A stretch of DNA of 64,000 bases from Sungkyunkwania multivorans (lineage in GTDB: Bacteria; Bacteroidota; Bacteroidia; Flavobacteriales; Flavobacteriaceae). Location: contig NZ_JBHTJH010000004.1 in assembly GCF_042675645.1 (NCBI RefSeq), positions 620,001 to 684,000 of the forward strand. Direction: 5' to 3'. This document shows, in pieces, positions 60,513 to 64,000 of this stretch (within the stretch, counting starts at the first letter, position 1; each line of letters begins with the position of its first letter). Both the position numbers and the translations under genes were made by a program. The notes below the pieces were generated by a model that was not told the DNA's origin, ran no database searches, and was given only the letters and a program-made list of their open reading frames with translations.

Positions 60513-60547
60513 AGAAAGCCTCCTTAGTGGAGGCTTTCTCTATTTAT
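60513..60547. terminator. Hairpin terminator between the GapN-like gene and the convergent small-protein/MBL genes
   Basis: AGAAAGCCTCC (60513-60523), loop TTAGT and GGAGGCTTTCT (60529-60539) form an 11-bp stem. The downstream T content is modest. Being between convergent genes it may serve both. Confidence 0.8.
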
Positions 60548-60557
60548 GCACTTCATC

Positions 60558-60731
60558 TCAATGCTTGTTTTCAATATCTCTTTCTTCGAAATCGTTTTTT
60601 AATTTCTTATACTTCTTTATCAAGGTTATTTGTCGTACTAAAACAATGACAAGTAGGAAAAGAAAAACTACTATGGCAATAGAGATCCAAGGATTTATAC
60701 TGCCTATATCTACCACACTTTCTGATTCCAT
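60558..60731 (-). CDS. Small single-pass membrane protein (57 aa)
   Basis: The frame is ATG 60731 to TGA 60558. Residues 15-34 form one transmembrane helix (WISIAIVVFLFLLVIVLVRQ). A basic and then acidic cytoplasmic tail follows (KKYKKLKNDFEERDIENKH). It starts 13 nt after the MBL-fold gene ends, so it is likely co-transcribed. No family is recognised. Confidence 0.65.
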   Translation of the reverse strand: MESESVVDIGSINPWISIAIVVFLFLLVIVLVRQITLIKKYKKLKNDFEERDIENKH

Positions 60732-60744
60732 TATCTGGTCGTTT

Positions 60745-61554
60745 TTATTTCGTTTGCGAAGGATACCAGTCCAATTGCACTACCTCGATATCCTGCTCAT
60801 TTTCGCCCTTTTGAACGAGCGCTTTGAATTTTTGCACATCACTAAAATCGGGTTTACCGCGGTAATGATAGGGATATACTTTTTTGGGTTTGAATTCCAA
60901 CACGGCATCAGCGGCGCGCTCTACAGTCATGGTATAGGGGAGATTCATGCAAACAAAGGCTTTGTCGATGTCCTTTAAATTGCGCATCTCTGGAATATCT
61001 TCTGTGTCGCCCGAAAAATAAAGACGTTGCCCTCCCATGTTCAGCACATAGCCATTGCCACGTCCCTTCTCATGGAATTTTAGAGCCTCTTCTCTTAAAT
61101 TATACATCGGGATGGCCTCGATCAGGATCCCAAGACGCTCTTTGCTTTCGCCATTGTTCAGTACATCGATCTGAGCAGCAAAGGTCTGAGGCATTTTGTC
61201 GGCCACTGCTTGAGGGACAATAATTTTCGATTTTGAGGTATTCAAAGCTTGTAAGGTTTCCAGATTATAATGGTCCCCGTGGATATCGGTGATCAGAATG
61301 AGGTCTGGAGCATTACATCCTTGAAAGGCCTCGGCACCACCGGTTGGATCGATGTAGATCGAATAGCCGTTCCACTCTAGAACGGCGGTGGCATGTTGGA
61401 TTGGTCGTATTTTGATCTCTGAAGTGTCTTTTTTGACTACCTCCTTGACTGCTGTCTCGGTCGCCGAACTATCTTCTTGTGATTCTTTCTTTTCTGTCTT
61501 GCAGCATACAAGCAAGATCATGCTAAAGACCCATGTCAATGTACTCGTTTTCAT
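60745..61554 (-). CDS. MBL-fold hydrolase lipoprotein
   Basis: The protein is 269 aa. A lipoprotein signal peptide ends in ILLVCCK (lipobox Cys near 17-18). An acidic/Ser linker (22-45) leads into a metallo-beta-lactamase fold: IQHATAVLEWNGYSIYIDP, LILITDIHGDHYN (the metal-binding H-x-D-H motif variant HGDH), YFSGDTEDIPE (metal-bridging Asp) and VYPYHYRGKPDF (final His). This is the UlaG-like subgroup. It is probably anchored facing the periplasm. Its substrate is unknown. A small membrane protein gene follows. Confidence 0.85.
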   Translation of the reverse strand: MKTSTLTWVFSMILLVCCKTEKKESQEDSSATETAVKEVVKKDTSEIKIRPIQHATAVLEWNGYSIYIDPTGGAEAFQGCNAPDLILITDIHGDHYNLETLQALNTSKSKIIVPQAVADKMPQTFAAQIDVLNNGESKERLGILIEAIPMYNLREEALKFHEKGRGNGYVLNMGGQRLYFSGDTEDIPEMRNLKDIDKAFVCMNLPYTMTVERAADAVLEFKPKKVYPYHYRGKPDFSDVQKFKALVQKGENEQDIEVVQLDWYPSQTK

Positions 61555-61611
61555 AGCGTTGATGGTTTTGTATAAAGATACTAACTTTTTAAAGCTTATG
61601 TCGCTAACTTA

Positions 61612-63090
61612 CTAAGAAAAGCGTTGCATCAGGTCATCCACCACGGCGGCTGTTCTTTGGTGCGCTTCTTTTCGTATAAGATGTTTCGGTGCGGCCTTTC
61701 GTTCTTTACAATCTGCAACCGAACATCGTTCGCAAGTAACGCCAACAAGTCTTTTTTTGATGGTCTTGTCCTCCGTAAACAATACTTTTCTTTTAAGATG
61801 GGCCGAGATCAGAAAGCCTATACTGATGCTACGATAATAATGTTCCCTAAACGGATCTGCTGTTGCAGACGATAGTACTAGGTATTCGTTGTTGCTATCA
61901 TCATATTGAGAGATCTGAATGTCAAAGACATGTGCATCTTTGGTCTTGGTGATTTCCTCCAACGTCTTTATCGATATCCACCTGCGGCAATAGTGCTCGT
62001 TCGTCTCATTGGCTTGGGGTGATTGCTGATGGGTGATATGCAGTTCTTTTTTTAGATGGAACTTTTCGTCTCCTGCACGATGCGTAAATCGCAAGAAGAA
62101 CAAGTCCTGTAATTTGAAGTCCTTTGGTAAGATGTTAGTAAGCCTTTGATAGAAAGATTCAGGAGAGGCATTGTATTCCGACATCATTTTTATAAATGCC
62201 TTTGGTCTAAAGCTTTTATTCTTGAAGAAGGTTTCCAGCTGGGGGACCAAGGTCTTTCTTGGAATGATCAGGGCTCCGGCGAAATAGGATGCATAAAAGT
62301 TGTTCAAGACCTGGTCGAAGCTTTTAAATTTTATCCAGGAAAAAGTATATAATCGTTCGTCATAGGCCAAAAAATTGTAAGCGATCTCCTTAGCGTAGAT
62401 AAAGGTGCGTTGTGGTTCATCCATAGAGCTGTCTAGAAGCAAGGTCTTTGTTTTGGGAACAAAGACCGAACGAAGGCTGTTCAATTCTTTATGTTTATCC
62501 AATTCATCATTGTTGATCACATAGCCATATTCTTCGATCAAGATCTCTTCGAGTTCTTTGCTAGATATAGGCTTGCTAAGGTCTATATGATAGGCCTCTG
62601 CAAAATCTTCTACCCGTTTCTCGATGTCTCCAAAAAAGTTGTTGTTCGCCTCTTGATAAGACCGCAGCGATGCCAGAAAGAAACTTTCTCGACTTAGATT
62701 GTAGTTCTGCGCGATTTCAATAATGGTACTGATAAACGCGTTGACCTTTGCTGGGGCCTCGGCAATGATATCGATGAGGTCACTTTCCTGAATGCCAAAT
62801 AGGTCCAATGGGATCTCCTTTAGGATCTTGGACTGAAGGATCTCTCCAATAGGCGCCAAATTCTTATCCAATTTGATCGACACCAATTGGTCATAAGGGA
62901 CGTCTAGTGCTTCCGAAAGGATCACGATCTTGTCGGTCTTTGGGTATTTTTTCCCTTTTTCTATTTCGTTGAGATATGATTTTGAAAGCCCACAAAGTTT
63001 AGAGAGCCCAAAAAGTGAAAGGTTTCTATCTGTGCGTATCTGCTTGAGTTTGAGCCCAAAAATAAGGCGTACATATTCTTCTTCTATCAT
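61612..63090 (-). CDS. XRE-type regulator with degenerate ImmA/IrrE and DUF2083 domains (ScfR/RamB type)
   Basis: The protein is 492 aa. The N-terminal HTH (10-65) reads LKLKQIRTDRNLSLFGLSKLCGLSKSYLNEIEKGKKYPK. A middle IrrE-like region (about 180-310) has YAKEIAYNFLAYDE where active members have an HExxH site, so it is catalytically dead. The C-terminal DUF2083-type domain ends with a four-residue Cys motif, VTCERCSVADCKERKAAP. This arrangement is that of RamB/ScfR, which respond to acyl-CoA or acetate metabolism and control glyoxylate-cycle genes. It is divergent from aceB, so it is the natural candidate regulator of that gene. Confidence 0.88.
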   Translation of the reverse strand: MIEEEYVRLIFGLKLKQIRTDRNLSLFGLSKLCGLSKSYLNEIEKGKKYPKTDKIVILSEALDVPYDQLVSIKLDKNLAPIGEILQSKILKEIPLDLFGIQESDLIDIIAEAPAKVNAFISTIIEIAQNYNLSRESFFLASLRSYQEANNNFFGDIEKRVEDFAEAYHIDLSKPISSKELEEILIEEYGYVINNDELDKHKELNSLRSVFVPKTKTLLLDSSMDEPQRTFIYAKEIAYNFLAYDERLYTFSWIKFKSFDQVLNNFYASYFAGALIIPRKTLVPQLETFFKNKSFRPKAFIKMMSEYNASPESFYQRLTNILPKDFKLQDLFFLRFTHRAGDEKFHLKKELHITHQQSPQANETNEHYCRRWISIKTLEEITKTKDAHVFDIQISQYDDSNNEYLVLSSATADPFREHYYRSISIGFLISAHLKRKVLFTEDKTIKKRLVGVTCERCSVADCKERKAAPKHLIRKEAHQRTAAVVDDLMQRFS

Positions 63091-63105
63091 GATAGAAACA
63101 AATAT

Positions 63106-63121
63106 AACAACTTTGCGGAAA
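63106..63121. promoter_or_regulatory. RamB-like half match near the regulator start
   Basis: ACAACTTTGCGGAAAT resembles the actinobacterial RamB box (A-A/G-A-A-C-T-T-T-G-C-A-A-A) over its core AACTTTGC. It is 16-31 nt upstream of the regulator ATG. The phyla are distant, so the match may be chance. Confidence 0.25.
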
Positions 63122-63149
63122 TTAAAAAATTAAAGAATTTTAAATATTT

Positions 63150-63163
63150 AGCGAACGTTCGCT
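63150..63163. promoter_or_regulatory. Perfect 14-bp palindrome AGCGAACGTTCGCT
   Basis: The palindrome lies in the 216-nt gap between the divergent regulator and aceB, 60 nt from the regulator start and 144 nt from aceB. It is GC-rich within AT-rich sequence, which makes it stand out. Such symmetric boxes are typical of TetR- or XRE-type operators. Confidence 0.55.
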
Positions 63164-63306
63164 TGTTTTTTAAAATCCTTTGTTTTAATATTGTCCAATG
63201 AAAGGAAATAAATGCAGAACATGTTTAGTGGAAACACCTGCATTCTACATCTGAAAAACACAGACAATAAAACAATTTAACAGCAATAGATCAAAACCTT
63301 ACAGTT

Positions 63307-64000
63307 ATGGAGAACATCACAATGACCACACACAAGATCCAGTTCGCAAAGGGAGTACAGCAATACTTCCCTGAGGTTCTTACAGACGAGGCACTCGATT
63401 TTTTAGCGACGCTTCACGAGAGGTTCAATACACGTCGTCTGTCATTGCTTAGGCAACGCGAGTTACAGCAGTTCGAATTCGATAAAGGGAAATTGCCAAC
63501 CTTTCCAGCGGAAACGGCGGATATACGAAATTCCGAGTGGACTGCTGGGAGCATTCCAACAGACCTTATTGACCGAAGAGTGGAGATCACCGGGCCGGTC
63601 GACCGTAAGATGGTGATCAATGCATTGAACTCTGGAGCCAAAACATTCATGGCCGATTTCGAAGACAGCAATGCACCTAGCTGGATAAACAATATCAAGG
63701 GGCAGCAGAACCTTTCAGATGCGATAGATGGAACTATTTATTATTACGACCCGGTCAAGGACAAACCATACAAACTTAAGGAGGAGACCGCTACATTGAT
63801 AGTTCGTCCGAGAGGCTTGCATCTCCAAGAACGCCATCTGCTCATTGGAAATGAAGAGGCCGCTGGGAGTTTGGTGGACTTTGGATTATATGTATTTCAC
63901 AATGCAAGAAAGTTGATTGCGCAAGGAAGTGGCCCTTACTTTTACCTCCCAAAGCTAGAGCATTATCTCGAGGCAAGATGGTGGAACGATGTGTTCATCT
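63307..64000 (+). CDS. aceB: Malate synthase A (partial, C-terminus beyond window)
   Basis: The visible 231 residues start MENITMTTHKIQFAKGVQQYFPEVLTDEAL. Family blocks are EITGPVDRKMVINALNSGAKTFMADFEDSNAPSW and IVRPRGLHLQERHLLI, then YFYLPKLEHYLEARWWNDVF, as in malate synthase A. A second ATG at 63322 is possible. The enzyme joins glyoxylate and acetyl-CoA in the glyoxylate shunt. Isocitrate lyase is expected just downstream but lies outside the window. Confidence 0.94.
   Translation, partial: MENITMTTHKIQFAKGVQQYFPEVLTDEALDFLATLHERFNTRRLSLLRQRELQQFEFDKGKLPTFPAETADIRNSEWTAGSIPTDLIDRRVEITGPVDRKMVINALNSGAKTFMADFEDSNAPSWINNIKGQQNLSDAIDGTIYYYDPVKDKPYKLKEETATLIVRPRGLHLQERHLLIGNEEAAGSLVDFGLYVFHNARKLIAQGSGPYFYLPKLEHYLEARWWNDVFI

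Noticed and set aside
62330..62420. Active ImmA/IrrE metallopeptidase in the regulator at 61612-63090
   Set aside because: The expected HExxH is replaced by YAKEIAYNF, so the domain is degenerate, as in RamB/ScfR proteins.

Overview
The window looks like the chromosome of a marine-type flavobacterium (Bacteroidota, Flavobacteriaceae). The evidence is moderate-to-low GC with AT-rich gaps, starts without clear Shine-Dalgarno sequences, promoter elements close to the Bacteroidota TAnnTTTG -7 box, a TonB-family protein, and gene families typical of that group. No rRNA, tRNA, CRISPR array or insertion sequence was recognised.

Region 1 (about 41.0 kb down to 5.5 kb, minus strand) is a complete extracellular contractile injection system (eCIS, Afp/PVC/AlgoCIS type). 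In transcription order it encodes a DUF4255 cap protein, an unknown 326-aa protein, one sheath, two tube proteins, a 54-aa DUF5908 protein, a LysM baseplate protein, a VgrG-like spike, a PAAR tip, a gp25-like wedge, two large baseplate-wedge proteins, a 1908-aa protein with tandem Ig/PKD-like units in the tail-fibre position, and a tape-measure-family protein. Three DUF4157 cargo proteins and a AAA+ ATPase follow. Two cargo proteins carry recognisable toxin-like C-termini, one ADP-ribosyltransferase-like and one His-nuclease-like. Each is followed directly by a candidate immunity gene, an LRR protein and a SUKH protein respectively. The third cargo has an unknown C-terminal domain and no partner.

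Region 2 (5.2 kb to the left edge, minus strand) is a separate operon of four tandem, diverged paralogues of a predicted exported protein family that I do not recognise. The fourth is cut by the window edge.

Region 3 (41.4-44.05 kb, plus strand) is divergent from the eCIS operon. It encodes a lipoprotein, a membrane protein, a short histidine kinase and a NarL/LuxR-type response regulator. A GGGGAAATACCCC-like motif recurs in this shared intergenic region and upstream of the ART cargo, the ATPase and the four-paralogue operon. I propose that it is the operator of this two-component system and that these units form one regulon.

Region 4 (44.1-47.6 kb) holds an Nramp-related transporter lacking the canonical metal-binding motifs, followed by the 5-oxoprolinase subunits pxpA, pxpB and pxpC. 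Region 5 (47.6-51.5 kb) holds a membrane protein, a nitroreductase-family protein, an aldehyde dehydrogenase and a TonB-family protein.

Region 6 (51.6-60.5 kb) is the isoleucine/valine operon ilvD-ilvB-ilvN-ilvC-ilvA, preceded by a complete attenuator: an Ile/Val-rich leader peptide, a candidate antiterminator strand and a terminator. A GapN-like aldehyde dehydrogenase follows. Region 7 (60.5-64 kb) has a small membrane protein, an MBL-fold lipoprotein, a ScfR/RamB-type regulator and, divergent from it, the start of malate synthase (aceB).
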